Part shown: in pieces, positions 1 through 11,266 of the stretch
Layout: each line of letters starts with the position of its first letter
How positions within the stretch are numbered: the first letter of the stretch is position 1
NCBI RefSeq assembly: GCF_002797355.1
Contig: NZ_KZ454939.1
Coordinates: forward strand, 209,233-273,232
DNA from: Bacillus xiapuensis
GTDB taxonomy: Bacteria > Bacillota > Bacilli > Bacillales > Domibacillaceae
Length of the DNA stretch: 64,000 nt
Direction: 5' to 3'
Translations under genes and position numbers: made by a program
The notes under the pieces: model-generated
Databases searched by the model: none
Seen by the model: the letters and a program-made list of their open reading frames with translations, nothing else
Told to the model about the DNA's origin: nothing

Positions 1-1461
1 TTCCAATATTTCTTTGCTGTCTAAGTCAAGATGGTTGGTCGGCTCGTCCAGAATGAGGAGGTTAGCCTTCTGCATCATCAGCTTCGCGAGGGAGAGACGG
101 GCCTTTTCACCGCCGCTTAAAGCGGAGACGGGCTTTAATACATCATCGCCTGAAAAAAGAAAATTGCCTAGAATGGTGCGGATCTTCTTTTCAGGCATTG
201 TAGGATAGTCATCCCACAGTTCATGCAAAACGGTTTTATTCGATGACAGGTTGGCTTGTTCTTGATCGTAATAGCCGATAGATATATTGGTTCCTAACGT
301 AAATTGGCCGTCCAGCGGCTTTAGGCGGTTCACAATAGTTTTTAGGAAGGTTGATTTCCCGGCGCCGTTTGGACCGACAATGGCTACGCTTTCCTGTCTT
401 GTAATAAACGCATTTAATTGCTCAGCAATGGGGTTATTTGGATACCCGATTGTGAGGTCATTGACTTTCAATACCTCGTAGCCGCTTTGTTTTTCTATAT
501 CGAAAGCGAATTGGGCAGATTTCTCATCGCCATCGGGGCGTTCCATCCGTTCCATGCGCTGCAGCTGCTTACGGCGGCTTTGGGCCCGCTTCGTCGTGGA
601 AGCACGGGCAATATTGCGCTGAATGAAATCTTCCAGCTTGGTCACTTGCTCCTGCTGCTTTTCGAATTGTTTCATCTCTTTTTCAAATTGCTCCTGTTTT
701 TGGACTAAATATTGGCTGTAGTTGCCGTGATATTTTTTGATTTTATGCCGGGAGACTTCATACACTTGTGTGACGACTTTGTCCAGAAAATAACGGTCAT
801 GAGAGACGATCACAATTGCGCCGCTGTAGTTTTGCAAATATTGCTCAAGCCAAGCAAGGGTACGGATGTCTAAATGGTTGGTCGGCTCGTCCAAAATCAA
901 AATATCCGGCTTCGTTAACAGCAGCTTTCCTAAAGCCAGCCGGGTTTTCTGACCGCCGCTTAATGTGGAGATTTTTGCAGAATCCTCATAATCATGAAAG
1001 TTTAAGCCATGCAGAACCGAACGGATATCGGCTTCGTACTGATAGCCGCCAAGCTCTTTAAACTTATTTTGCAGCAGGTCATACTCGGCCATTATTTTAT
1101 TATAGCGAGCGGTATTTTCATATATAGCAGGGTCCGCCATTTGGGCTTCAAGCTGGCGAAGGGATTGTTCCATTTTCTGCAAGTGAGAAAAAACCGTCAG
1201 CATTTCTTCCCGAATGGACAAGTCGGATTCCAGACCGGTATTTTGAGCTAAATACCCGATGGAGACATCCTTCGGTTTCATTATTTCTCCGGAATCGTAA
1301 GACAATTGGCCGGCAATGATTTTTAACAGAGTGGATTTCCCGGCACCGTTTCTGCCGACAAGAGCGATCCGGTCTTTTGTTTGTACTTCCAACTTTATAT
1401 TAGATAAAATAAGTTCAGCGCCGAAGTGTTTTGTAAGCTGTTGAACTTGTAGCAAAATCAT
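1..1461 (-). CDS. ydiF: ABC-F family ATPase, YdiF-like (3' end beyond window)
   Basis: Two ATP-binding cassettes on one chain with no membrane segments mark an ABC-F protein, a family acting on the ribosome in translation or antibiotic protection. The start (ATG at 1461) follows a GAGGTG ribosome site. The first Walker A reads GRNGAGKST near residue 35, the second GPNGAGKST near residue 365. An LSGGEKARLSL signature and a LDEPTNHLD Walker B lie close to the window edge. About 487 codons are visible, so the C-terminal tail is missing. The gene runs opposite to rex, as ydiF does beside rex in B. subtilis. The ABC-F class is certain; the YdiF assignment rests on synteny. Confidence 0.9.
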   Translation of the reverse strand, partial: MILLQVQQLTKHFGAELILSNIKLEVQTKDRIALVGRNGAGKSTLLKIIAGQLSYDSGEIMKPKDVSIGYLAQNTGLESDLSIREEMLTVFSHLQKMEQSLRQLEAQMADPAIYENTARYNKIMAEYDLLQNKFKELGGYQYEADIRSVLHGLNFHDYEDSAKISTLSGGQKTRLALGKLLLTKPDILILDEPTNHLDIRTLAWLEQYLQNYSGAIVIVSHDRYFLDKVVTQVYEVSRHKIKKYHGNYSQYLVQKQEQFEKEMKQFEKQQEQVTKLEDFIQRNIARASTTKRAQSRRKQLQRMERMERPDGDEKSAQFAFDIEKQSGYEVLKVNDLTIGYPNNPIAEQLNAFITRQESVAIVGPNGAGKSTFLKTIVNRLKPLDGQFTLGTNISIGYYDQEQANLSSNKTVLHELWDDYPTMPEKKIRTILGNFLFSGDDVLKPVSALSGGEKARLSLAKLMMQKANLLILDEPTNHLDLDSKEILE

Positions 1462-1647
1462 CCTATTCACCTCTTTTTCAGTGTATCCCATTCTACAGAC
1501 AGGGGCAATTGTCTAAGAGCAAGAAGGTGAGGTTGTGAAAAGACAGACAAAGTTAAAAGACAAGAACCATAAAATATTGTATGATGAAACAAGAGAGAAA
1601 CAGAATGGAAGCGTTAACAAAGTGTTGTTAGTAAAGGGGGATAGATA

Positions 1648-2307
1648 ATGAGTCAGGATACAATGAAAATTCCGCAGGCCACAGCCAAGCGTTTGCCGCT
1701 GTATTATCGTTTTATTCAAAACCTGCATGCTTCCGGCAAACAGCGGGTATCTTCGGCGGAATTAAGTGAAGCCGTGAAGGTAGATTCCGCTACAATCCGC
1801 CGTGATTTTTCTTATTTTGGCGCGCTTGGCAAAAAAGGCTATGGATATAATGTCGGCCATTTGCTCTCCTTTTTTCGAAAAGCATTAGATCAGGATGAAG
1901 TAACAAATGTTGCGTTAATTGGAGTTGGCAATCTGGGCACTGCTTTTTTGAATTATAATTTCATGAAGAACAATAATACAAAAATTAAAATGGCGTTTGA
2001 TGTCGATCCAGAGAAAGTCGGAACCTCGATTGGAGAAGTGCCCATTTATCATTTAGATGAATTGGAAAAGCAGCTGACATCAGCGAGTGTGCAAGTAGCG
2101 ATTTTGACCGTACCTTCATCCGCAGCCCAGAGTATAACGGACAGGCTGGCGGCCTCTAACATTAAGGGCTTGCTTAACTTTACACCTGCAAGGTTAAGTG
2201 TGCCGGCCGCTATTCGTGTGCATCATATTGATCTGGCGGTTGAATTGCAATCGTTAGTCTACTTTTTAAAAAATTATTCGGACTCGCCGGAAGAAAAGTC
2301 ACAATAG
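1648..2307 (+). CDS. rex: Redox-sensing transcriptional repressor Rex
   Basis: Rex senses the NADH/NAD+ ratio and represses fermentation and respiration genes when NAD+ is high. The 219-residue protein has an N-terminal winged helix (residues 1-80, with [23 protein letters not shown]) and a Rossmann fold opening with [10 protein letters not shown] near residue 91. The C-terminal helix used for domain swapping is present ([14 protein letters not shown]). The start has a GGGGG-type ribosome site 7 bases upstream; a second Met at residue 6 is less likely. It lies directly upstream of tatA, as in B. subtilis. I saw no clear Rex operator in front of it. Confidence 0.96.
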   Translation: MSQDTMKIPQATAKRLPLYYRFIQNLHASGKQRVSSAELSEAVKVDSATIRRDFSYFGALGKKGYGYNVGHLLSFFRKALDQDEVTNVALIGVGNLGTAFLNYNFMKNNNTKIKMAFDVDPEKVGTSIGEVPIYHLDELEKQLTSASVQVAILTVPSSAAQSITDRLAASNIKGLLNFTPARLSVPAAIRVHHIDLAVELQSLVYFLKNYSDSPEEKSQ

Positions 2308-2356
2308 CATTATGGAGGAAAATGGGCTATGATGAAGGAAGGGAGGTGCTCGAACG

Positions 2357-2533
2357 ATGCCAATGGTAGGTATAGGCAGCATTATATTGATTGCAATAGC
2401 TGCATTATTAATATTCGGACCGAAAAAACTTCCTGAACTTGGACGTGCAGCTGGAGACACACTGAAAGAATTTAAGCATGCGACTAGAGGACTGGCTGAT
2501 GACAAGTCAGCGGGCCCTAAAGATCCTCAGTAA
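2357..2533 (+). CDS. tatA: Twin-arginine translocase subunit TatA (TatAy type)
   Basis: A 58-residue single-span protein forming the pore-building subunit of the Tat pathway, which exports folded proteins. The N-terminal helix (residues 6-20, rich in Ile, Leu and Ala) is followed by the [14 protein letters not shown] hinge and amphipathic helix typical of TatA, then a short acidic and basic tail. The ribosome site GGGAGG lies about 10 bases before the ATG. It sits between rex and tatC, the arrangement of the B. subtilis TatAy/TatCy pair, and is probably co-transcribed with tatC. Confidence 0.93.
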   Translation: MPMVGIGSIILIAIAALLIFGPKKLPELGRAAGDTLKEFKHATRGLADDKSAGPKDPQ

Positions 2534-2550
2534 TGTAAGGATGAATGAAC

Positions 2551-3297
2551 ATGAGTCGACAAGACATGACGATAGCTGAACACATTGGTGAACTGAGAAA
2601 ACGGCTCATACTAGTAGTCGCTTTCTTCTTCTTTGCTATGGTTGCCGGATTTTTCCTGGCTGAACCGCTTATTCGTTATTTGCAGCATGCTGACGAAGCA
2701 AAAGAATTAACGATGAATGCATTTCGGGTAACCGATCCGTTAAAGATTTATTTTCAAGTGGCTTTCGTGATTGGCGTTATTCTGACCTCGCCAGTGATTC
2801 TTTATCAGCTGTGGGCATTCATCAGTCCGGGACTGCTTGATAAAGAGAGAAAGGTCACATTAAGCTACATCCCCATATCTGTATTGCTTTTTCTAGCAGG
2901 ACTCTCGTTCTCGTACTTCATTTTATTTCCTTACATTATTCATTTCATGGTGAATCTATCAGGGGAATTGAACATTGAACAAGTGATCGGGATTAATGAA
3001 TATTTTCAGTTTCTGTTTCAAATCACCATTCCTTTTGGTTTTCTTTTTCAATTGCCGGTTGTGACGCTGTTCTTTACAAGACTGGGTCTGATCACACCTC
3101 TGTTTCTTTCGAAGATCCGCCGCTACGCTTATTTTGCGCTGCTGGTCATCGCCGCTCTGATTACGCCGCCAGATGTCATGTCGCATTTAATGGTGACTGT
3201 TCCGCTGTTCATTCTTTATGAAATCAGCATCTGGATTTCGAAAATTGGCTATAAGAAAGCCCAAGCGGCAGAACGGGAAGCAGAAATACATCAATAA
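2551..3297 (+). CDS. tatC: Twin-arginine translocase subunit TatC (TatCy type)
   Basis: TatC is the six-span receptor that recognises twin-arginine signal peptides. The protein begins MSRQDMTIAEHIGELRKRL, carrying the conserved cytoplasmic N-terminal E-L-R-x-R-L element, and keeps the SPVILYQLWAFISPGL loop and FxFQLPVV segment of the family. I chose the ATG at 2551 because AAGGA at 2537-2541 fits it; an in-frame ATG at 2545 is possible. It is 18 bases downstream of tatA. The pair would form a minimal Tat system as in B. subtilis. A strong terminator follows. Confidence 0.94.
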   Translation: MSRQDMTIAEHIGELRKRLILVVAFFFFAMVAGFFLAEPLIRYLQHADEAKELTMNAFRVTDPLKIYFQVAFVIGVILTSPVILYQLWAFISPGLLDKERKVTLSYIPISVLLFLAGLSFSYFILFPYIIHFMVNLSGELNIEQVIGINEYFQFLFQITIPFGFLFQLPVVTLFFTRLGLITPLFLSKIRRYAYFALLVIAALITPPDVMSHLMVTVPLFILYEISIWISKIGYKKAQAAEREAEIHQ

Positions 3298-3369
3298 AAG
3301 GCTGCCCATAGAAGAGCTGTCCCCATGTTGGCAAAAGGGGCAGCCCTCAGTGGAGCAGCCTTATTTTTT
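3298..3369 (+). terminator. Rho-independent terminator after tatC
   Basis: An outer stem AAGGCTGC/GCAGCCTT encloses an inner GCTGTCCCC/GGGGCAGC hairpin and is followed by ATTTTTTT. It ends the rex-tat transcript and overlaps the 3' end of the convergent ydiK gene. Confidence 0.75.
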
Positions 3370-3564
3370 TGGTTTATTTTTGAAACGAAAATGCATAAAG
3401 ACTAATCGAATGCCTGTACCGATATCCATTGTTGCCAATAAAATAAACAAATAAGCAAAGAAGCCAAAATCGCCGTTTGAATTAACATTTTCAACGGCGA
3501 GGTAAGTAAATAAAACGCCGGCAAGCAAATAAAAGATCCCGGTTTTAAGTGGTGACTGAGTCAT
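3361..3564 (-). CDS. ydiK: Small two-span membrane protein, YdiK-like
   Basis: A 67-residue protein with two predicted membrane helices (about residues 10-26 and 32-52) separated by a short polar turn (ENVNSNGDFG). Size, topology and position between tatC and the CPBP protease gene match B. subtilis YdiK (DUF4305), whose function is unknown. The ATG is preceded by GGAGG at good spacing. It is convergent with tatC and shares the terminator region. Confidence 0.75.
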   Translation of the reverse strand: MTQSPLKTGIFYLLAGVLFTYLAVENVNSNGDFGFFAYLFILLATMDIGTGIRLVFMHFRFKNKPKK

Positions 3565-3603
3565 GAAATTCCTCCAAACTAAATACCGCTTCAGCTGCGG
3601 TTA

Positions 3604-4338
3604 CTAAAAAAGCAAGTTGATGAAGCTAGGCAGCTGTCCCGATTCTCTCATCATCCTTTCTATATCATCCTTCAAAACGTATTGCATCAAGACGACCAGT
3701 GAATTCATAGATACGTGAGCAAAGATGGGAACAATCAGCCTTTTGGTTTTTACATAAAGAAAAGAAAAGGTAAAGCCCATCGCAGTGTACAATATCACAT
3801 GTTCAAAATCCATATGAGCAAGCGAGAAAACTAAAGAGCTGATCAGTGCGGACACACTAAATGAAAACTTCTCATAAAGACTCCCAAATAAGATTTTGCG
3901 AAATACAATCTCTTCCAGGATGGGTCCGATTAATCCTACTGCAATCATGGTCGCCGGTACCATTTCTATGACCTTAATAATGGTTTTCGTATTTTCTGAC
4001 CCTGGTTTAATACCGATTAACGATTCAACGCCAACAGCGACAATTTGAGCGGCAAATGCCAGAAACACACCGGAAACAGCCCAGAATACAGAAAGGCTTA
4101 CAGATAAAGGTTCCATTCTTTCCAGGCGGTTGTGGCGAGTTTTCCGCAAAATAAATAGAATAATCAGGAGAGCCGCAGAGAAGCTGATGACAATCCAGAC
4201 GCCGGGAACGAGTGCCTTCATTCTTTGCGCTTCCACGCCAAAGGCAACTCCGGCCTTATATACGAGCGGGCCGGCAATGATGCCCGACAGCTGCATCACA
4301 AGGTAAACGATGAGTATGTAGATGTATTCTTTTCTCAA
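3604..4338 (-). CDS. ydiL: CPBP family intramembrane glutamic endopeptidase, YdiL-like
   Basis: A multi-span membrane protein of the CPBP (CAAX protease and bacteriocin-processing, Abi) family, whose members cleave substrates within the membrane or protect against bacteriocins. The first catalytic motif EEIVFR lies near residue 142, followed by the second motif SSLVFSLAHMDFEH and a third helix with the conserved H-x-x-x-N element (FAHVSMNSL). About eight hydrophobic segments are visible. The start is a TTG with an AAAGGAG ribosome site 10 bases upstream. It diverges from groES, the B. subtilis ydiL position. A link with the lantibiotic cluster about 5 kb away is not implied, since ydiL is found here in relatives without such a cluster. 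Confidence 0.85.
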   Translation of the reverse strand: MRKEYIYILIVYLVMQLSGIIAGPLVYKAGVAFGVEAQRMKALVPGVWIVISFSAALLIILFILRKTRHNRLERMEPLSVSLSVFWAVSGVFLAFAAQIVAVGVESLIGIKPGSENTKTIIKVIEMVPATMIAVGLIGPILEEIVFRKILFGSLYEKFSFSVSALISSLVFSLAHMDFEHVILYTAMGFTFSFLYVKTKRLIVPIFAHVSMNSLVVLMQYVLKDDIERMMRESGQLPSFINLLF

Positions 4339-4492
4339 CTGATAGGTGCTCCTTTATCCAAAAGTCATTTAAGGACATTTTACTAATAAAAAGACAGGGA
4401 TTCAAACGGTAGGATTGAAAGCTTCATGCGGCTCGAAGGAATCTTAGAAAAAATGATGCTTCACTCTTGCAAAAGCTTCGCTTATTCATTAT

Positions 4493-4532
4493 TATAATAA
4501 ATGTGTTAGCACTCGAAGCGATAGAGTGCTAA
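4493..4532 (+). promoter_or_regulatory. CIRCE operator with -10 box of the groESL promoter
   Basis: A perfect CIRCE element, TTAGCACTC, nine bases, GAGTGCTAA (4506-4532), the binding site of the heat-shock repressor HrcA. A TATAAT -10 box lies at 4493-4498. The nearest -35-like hexamer, TTGCAA at 4467-4472, is 20 bases upstream, which is longer than usual, so the -35 assignment is uncertain. HrcA would repress groESL by covering the transcription start. Confidence 0.95.
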
Positions 4533-4572
4533 TGTATAAAAGATTACATATATTATGAGGAGGTTGTTTCAC

Positions 4573-4860
4573 TTGTTAAAACCACTAGGTGATCGCGTTG
4601 TCATTGAGCTAGTAGAATCTGAAGAGAAAACAGCTAGCGGAATTGTATTACCAGATTCAGCAAAGGAAAAACCACAAGAAGGCAAGGTTGTAGCGGTTGG
4701 TACAGGCCGTGTTCTTGACAGTGGTGAGCGCGTGGCTCCTGAAGTAGCTGTTGGCGACCGTATTATTTTCTCTAAATATGCTGGTACAGAAGTGAAATAC
4801 CAAGGCAATGAATACTTACTCCTTCGTGAAAGCGATATTCTAGCTATCATCGGAGAATAA
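4573..4860 (+). CDS. groES: Co-chaperonin GroES
   Basis: The 10-kDa lid of the GroEL chaperonin. I start it at the TTG at 4573, giving 95 residues beginning [12 protein letters not shown], because AGGAGG at 4558-4563 is 9 bases upstream. The in-frame ATG at 4555 would place this ribosome site inside the gene. The mobile loop ([22 protein letters not shown]) and the roof segment ([16 protein letters not shown]) are intact. It is under CIRCE/HrcA control and leads the groESL operon. Confidence 0.97.
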   Translation: MLKPLGDRVVIELVESEEKTASGIVLPDSAKEKPQEGKVVAVGTGRVLDSGERVAPEVAVGDRIIFSKYAGTEVKYQGNEYLLLRESDILAIIGE

Positions 4861-4896
4861 TGAACGATAAACATAGCAAGAACGATTAATCAATAA

Positions 4897-6546
<1,650 letters not shown>

Positions 6547-6567
6547 TTCAGCCTGTTCCCCCCTTGA

Positions 6568-6600
6568 TATCAAAGGAGTTTTTGAATAACTCCTTTGATA
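6568..6600 (+). terminator. Hairpin downstream of groEL
   Basis: A perfect 13-bp stem, TATCAAAGGAGTT/AACTCCTTTGATA, with a 7-base loop lies 22 bases after the groEL stop. It lacks a following T-run, so it may be a weak terminator or a 3' stabilising hairpin. Confidence 0.55.
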
Positions 6601-6726
6601 GGGTGACAAAATCATAAATTTTGATTTTGATGAAATGAGGTCATTCATCGCATGTTTTGTTGCGGTGGAGGCCTCTTTTTCATTTTTTTTGTAACATGTG
6701 AATAAATGTCGCCGTCAAGATGAAAT

Positions 6727-8422
6727 GGTTCTTACGCAATTTTGGTGAACAAGCCTGAGTATATGTATAGTTACTTTCCATTGTTATTTCGATATATCAT
6801 TAGGGCTGATACAGTACACGCTTTTCCAGTAAATCAGGATTCGCCCGTCCATACATCATGCGTTTGGAAATTTGAGTCGATTGATGTGTCCTTCTAGTAG
6901 ACCGTTGTGAAATGGCATCGTCAACGCATTCTTTACAGCACTTAAGTCTTTGCGAATCCCTTTGCTGTGGGAATGGAGCGGTGAATGCTTATTAGACAAT
7001 TGAGCGGTCATCCAATCAAGAAACGCCGAAAGGTCACGCATTTTAAAGAAGGTTCAATACTGTTGAATGATGTCCGCTGCTTGGACTAAACAAGGAAACT
7101 TTGTTTGACAATGTTTCAAAATGGCTCTCTTTCTTTCAGTCAACGCATCAGAACCTGCCCACAGATAGTTGGCCACTTGCTTTCTTGTGACACATTGTTT
7201 TATTCCTGCTGGGAACCGTTGCTTTTTATTTGCTCTGTAAGGCTCTAAAAAACGCCTCACGGCAGAAGCACTTCCTCTATATCCTTGTGAATGTAGCTTT
7301 CGAATGATTTGATTGGTCGTAAAATGCTGTTTATTATAAGCTATAATCGCTTCGTAATAAGGTTGGAGCTTGAATTGTGTGGGCTTTCTTCTACGTTGTG
7401 TTTTCGCAGGAGATGTTTGCTGATCCAAATATTTATAAATGATACCACGAGCGAGTTGATATTTTTTCGCTAAATGGGTCACACGCACCCCTTCTTGATA
7501 ATCAGCTTGTATTTGTTCGATTCATTTCCATTTTTCTTCATCAACTGGTTGGGGAGATGATTCGTTCTCCTTCTTGATTTTTGTACCTTCGTGCCATTCA
7601 ATAGTCGAAGGAATATGACGTTCCAACCACTTTTCTAAATCCTCTCGTGCATTTTTCATCAAATGCCAACGCTCGCTTACTTGTTGAATTTTTGGATTGG
7701 CTTTTTCAATGGCTTCTCGGTACGTAATCGACCCATCTCGACTGACAAATTGAATTTGCGAATGTTGTTTGAGCCACTATGTCACTGTTTCACCTGTACG
7801 ATCGGACAAAATCGCAAGAAGTTAATGTGTGATAAGGTCACAAATCAATGTGCCGTAGGCATGACCTTTTCGAAACGAAAATCGTCGATACCCACCGCAG
7901 AAGGAATAGAGACAGGAGTCGGGGTAGCTCGAATCAGTCGTAGAAATGTATCATGGCTCATCTTAGGCAGAAAAGAGATAGCGAGTTTTTCCGCTTGTAG
8001 ACAGATCATGGAAAAAGCGAGTGTTCTGAGAAGTTGTTGAAGTCGTTCTGTCCGTCTAGCATAAGGCTTCAGCCAAGGAAAACGCTCTGTAAAAATACGT
8101 TGCGTACAATCGTTTTCATCACAGAACCATTTGCGTGAAACAAAATGAATAGCTGTATGTTGGGAACCAAAAGGTAAATCATATAAAAAACGCGTATACC
8201 GACTATGCAAGTGTAGGCTTTTCGTTCCGCATGATGGACAATACGCATGGTTCGTCGTCATTTGAAGGAGGAGAATCGTCTCTTTTTCTTTCTTTAGAAG
8301 CAAGTGAGCTTGTAACTGTTTTTCAGGAGTTAGCCAAGGTATCATCATAAGAATTCACCCTTTTCTTTTTCTATACCCGAAAAACAATCAGCTAAAGACT
8401 TCACCAAAATTGCGTAAGAACC
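6727..8422 (-). mobile_element. Decayed ISL3-family insertion sequence with intact ends
   Basis: The 1696-bp element is bounded by perfect 23-bp terminal inverted repeats: 6727-6749 (starting GGTTCTTACGCAATTTTGG) and its reverse complement at 8400-8422. The interior encodes a broken ISL3-type transposase on the minus strand. The 8 bases on each side (GATGAAAT left, TTTTTATT right) do not match, so the usual 8-bp target duplication is absent, either decayed or lost by recombination. It forms the left margin of the accessory island directly downstream of groEL. Confidence 0.85.
6856..8348 (-). pseudogene. ISL3-family transposase, inactivated
   Basis: The reading frame starts at 8348 with MMIPWLTPEKQ. 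It has the zinc-binding head C-P-S-C-G-T-K and later C-D-E-N-D-C, an HTH region, then the first catalytic block (VGIDDFRFEK). A frameshift near 7857 moves the frame to GHAYGTLICDL, followed by in-frame stops near 7825 and 7780. The frame recovers as SDRTGETVT, DGSITYREAIEKANP and ERWHLMKNAREDLEKWL. The C-terminal DNA-binding part (MRVTHLAKKYQLARGIIYKYL) is open at 7054-7488, and the last segment lies at 6856-7041. It cannot make full-length protein. Confidence 0.85.
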
Positions 8423-8668
8423 TTTTTATTCTAGCGGTTACAGTAATGAGCATTCATTGGCAAGCGCAGCATTTTTAATTTCCTAACATTACATTTTTTG
8501 GTTGTTAAATACAGACAGTAGCGTTAAAAGAAATAGAAGATATGTTAACGGCTATGGTTAACAATATATAAAATATTATATTGGGGTTTTTTATCAAGGT
8601 TAACAATTTGAAAATATAACATTTTACTCAAAAACCCCCTAATGAATTGGGGAGTACCTCTTTTATAA

Positions 8669-8905
8669 TGGATTGTCAACACTAAATCAGACAACTTTTT
8701 TAAGGGGAAACCGTTTATATTTGAGGGTAAGGTGCTCAAGGCGTTCAAATTTCATCATGGCAAGCCCTTTCATATTTAGAGAGCGGCCCATCTAAAAGGC
8801 CGCCAGAGATTCATTAATGATAGCTTGTTTTATTTTTCCATTCTTGTCCAGCTGTATCATTTGTTTTTGAACTCAGCTGTAAATATACGGGGGTCTCCAT
8901 TTGTC
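8669..8905 (-). mobile_element. Internally deleted IS3-family relic
   Basis: On the minus strand, 8830-8900 reads as an IS3 OrfA-like segment (RIFTAEFKNK, then after a +1 shift QMIQLDKNGKIKQAIINE). The left end resembles an IS3 terminus, running TGGATTGTCAACACTAAATC from 8669. Almost all of orfB is missing. The rest of 8423-9003 is A+T-rich and I see no gene in it. Confidence 0.5.
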
Positions 8906-9003
8906 ATGTTTGAAGCTCCTCGTCTGTTTTAATTCAAGTGTACTTAAGCTGAATTTTTCTTTCTAGATAAGTGTAGACGCTCCAAATATTTATTTTTGTG
9001 TAG

Positions 9004-9041
9004 AATGCAGATTAAAGAAAAATATTTAATCTGCATTTTTG
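9004..9041 (+). terminator. Hairpin downstream of the lantibiotic exporter gene
   Basis: A 13-bp perfect stem, AATGCAGATTAAA/TTTAATCTGCATT, with an 8-base loop. A TTTTT run follows on the plus strand only, but the hairpin lies 24 bases after the stop of the minus-strand mrsT-like gene and may serve it as well. Confidence 0.55.
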
Positions 9042-9060
9042 ATAATATGAAGACAAATAA

Positions 9061-11214
9061 TTAACTACTAACTAAGAGATTATCTGAACCTACTTGTTTT
9101 TCCCACATTCGTTGATAGGTACCTTTTTTTGAAAGTAAGTCACTATGCTTTCCTACTTCAATAATTTGACCTTGTTCTAATACAACGATAATGTCAGCAT
9201 CAATTGTATTAATTAAACGATGGGTGATAATTATACGAGTAGTATTAGACTCATTGAAATAAGTATCAATTTGATTTTCAGTCAATGTATCTAAATTACT
9301 AGTAGCTTCATCCAAAATAACAATAGAAGGGTTGTTTACGATAGCTCTAGCTATTGCTAACCTTTGACGCTGTCCACCTGATAACATATCTCCATTCTCT
9401 CCAATAATTGTTTCATATCCCATTGGCATTTGAAGAATATCATCGTGAAGTCTAACTTTTTTTGCAGCTTCTACGATTTCTTCGTTAGAGAACTTTCTAA
9501 AACCAGAAATATTATTAGCTATAGTATCATTAAATAAAAAACTTTCTTGTAGAACGACTCCTAACTTTCTTCTTAACTGATAAATATTTAGGCTATTTAA
9601 ATTATCATTACCAATGTATACTGTGCCAGAGGTTGGTTTATATAATCCTAGGATTATTCTAGAAAGTGTAGTTTTTCCGCTACCTGTGCGACCTACTAAT
9701 GCAACCTTACTTCCACATGGGATTTTTAAGTTAATATTTTGTAAGACTGGTTTACTTTGGTTATGAGAAAAGGTTACATTTTCTAAAATGATATCCCTTT
9801 TGTCAAGGTCATCTGGTAAAGGCTCATGGTTAAATTCTTCGGCAGGAGTTTCCATAACATCTTGAATACGTTCAAATACATCTCCTACTAATTGAAACTG
9901 TTGAATACTGTTTATTATAGAGGTTACCGGTAATAAAAATGCTGTACCTAAGCTACTAAACCCCAATAATCCTCCCAAAGATAAATTGCCTTTAGAAACT
10001 TCTCCGATGCCAAACAATAGAAGTAATAGTGGAGCGCAAAATCTAATGCTTACGCTAACGCTTTCTAATATTGCATCTAAAGTATATCTTTTCTTAAACA
10101 TATTAATTTGCTTATCATAGTACCTAGACCACTTATTCATAATTGAATGATCTAATCCATTTGATTTTATAAAACTTATGGATCTTAAAGATTCAATCAA
10201 AAAGCTTTGAGTAGTAGTCTGGGCAGACAGGTCCCCTCTAATCAACTCTTTGATTTTAGGAATAAATATGACCATAAAGATAAATTGAAAGGTGGCTAAT
10301 CCAATGGCAAATAAAGCCAACTTTACTGATTGAGAAAGCATTGCTACAAAAAACGTTACTAAAGTGATAATATCAAGTACTATAGATGTCCCGCTTCTCG
10401 CAAGCATTTCTCTTATCATAGCAATATTACTCACTCTCATTGCTATGTCTCCAACTGTTCGATTTTCAAAAAAACTCAACGGAAGTTTTAGTAAATGCTC
10501 CATAAAATCGGTAGATATATCTCTGCTAATTTGTGCCTGTAACATTATTGAAAAATGGCTTCGTATAAACATTAGAATGCTTAATATTACAAGGCCTAGG
10601 AGGGTACATATCCCTACTGTAGACAAATCAGTGTAAGAGTCTTCTATAAATATATCATCGACAAGATACTTGATTACGAAGGCTACTAACAAAGATAAGG
10701 CTTGTGCGATAAGAGAGAAAATTAGAATCATAGTAACGATAGACTTACATTTTGAGATATATCTATAGTAATATTCTAGAGTTGATGGAGGTGACATCTC
10801 CTTTAACTTATTTGTAGGTTTAAAGGTAAGAATGACATTACTAAAGTGCTGCTTAAATTCATCTATGTTCATTTTGATTCTTCCCATATTGGGATCAAGA
10901 ATAAAGAATTGTTGGCCATTAAACTTCTCTAGTACTACAAAATGATGATTATCCCAGAATAATATGCAAGGAGTGTATGGAGTTGTATTTTTTATAAACG
11001 CTTCTGCATCAACTTGAAAAACTTTACAATCCATGCCGTAATGATTAGCTACTTCTTTTAATTTTTTAATTGACACCCCATTTCTTTGAGCTCCACATTG
11101 TTCGCTTATTTTATTCAATGAGACTTTACAGTTATAAAAGCTTAATATCATAGATAAACAAGCTGGCCCACATTCATGTTGGCCCATTTGTCTTATCAAA
11201 GGCACTCTTTTCAT
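9061..11214 (-). CDS. mrsT: Lantibiotic exporter with leader peptidase, MrsT-like (LanT)
   Basis: A 717-residue half-transporter that both cuts the leader and exports class II lantibiotics. The N-terminal C39 peptidase has the catalytic Cys15 in QHECGPACLSM, a His in NHHFVVLEKF near residue 91 and Asp in ILDPNMG. A six-helix transmembrane domain spans roughly residues 155-440. The ATPase has Walker A GRTGSGKTT, signature SGGQRQRLAIARA and Walker B IVILDEATSNLD. It should cleave after the Gly-Ala at the end of the precursor leader. It is downstream of mrsM on the same strand, separated by a terminator-like hairpin. Base composition is A+T-rich like the rest of the cluster. Confidence 0.95.
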   Translation of the reverse strand: MKRVPLIRQMGQHECGPACLSMILSFYNCKVSLNKISEQCGAQRNGVSIKKLKEVANHYGMDCKVFQVDAEAFIKNTTPYTPCILFWDNHHFVVLEKFNGQQFFILDPNMGRIKMNIDEFKQHFSNVILTFKPTNKLKEMSPPSTLEYYYRYISKCKSIVTMILIFSLIAQALSLLVAFVIKYLVDDIFIEDSYTDLSTVGICTLLGLVILSILMFIRSHFSIMLQAQISRDISTDFMEHLLKLPLSFFENRTVGDIAMRVSNIAMIREMLARSGTSIVLDIITLVTFFVAMLSQSVKLALFAIGLATFQFIFMVIFIPKIKELIRGDLSAQTTTQSFLIESLRSISFIKSNGLDHSIMNKWSRYYDKQINMFKKRYTLDAILESVSVSIRFCAPLLLLLFGIGEVSKGNLSLGGLLGFSSLGTAFLLPVTSIINSIQQFQLVGDVFERIQDVMETPAEEFNHEPLPDDLDKRDIILENVTFSHNQSKPVLQNINLKIPCGSKVALVGRTGSGKTTLSRIILGLYKPTSGTVYIGNDNLNSLNIYQLRRKLGVVLQESFLFNDTIANNISGFRKFSNEEIVEAAKKVRLHDDILQMPMGYETIIGENGDMLSGGQRQRLAIARAIVNNPSIVILDEATSNLDTLTENQIDTYFNESNTTRIIITHRLINTIDADIIVVLEQGQIIEVGKHSDLLSKKGTYQRMWEKQVGSDNLLVSS

Positions 11215-11226
11215 AGTATCACTCCT

Positions 11227-11260
11227 AAAAAATGAGCCCTATACTTAGGGGCTCATTTTT
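11227..11260 (-). terminator. Intercistronic terminator or attenuator between mrsM and mrsT
   Basis: A 12-bp stem AAAAATGAGCCC/GGGCTCATTTTT with a 9-base loop sits wholly between the mrsM stop and the mrsT ribosome site. On the minus strand it is followed by a T-run that leads directly into AGGAGTG. It looks like a rho-independent terminator that would reduce mrsT relative to mrsM. Confidence 0.75.
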
Positions 11261-11266
11261 CAATTT

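Noticed and set aside
4555-4572. Upstream ATG as the groES start
   Set aside because: The AGGAGG ribosome site would lie inside the gene, and GroES proteins begin at the LKPLGDRV segment reached from the TTG at 4573.
8545-8748. Minus-strand 67-codon frame
   Set aside because: It runs across the end of an IS3 relic and has no ribosome site; it is a chance frame in decayed sequence.
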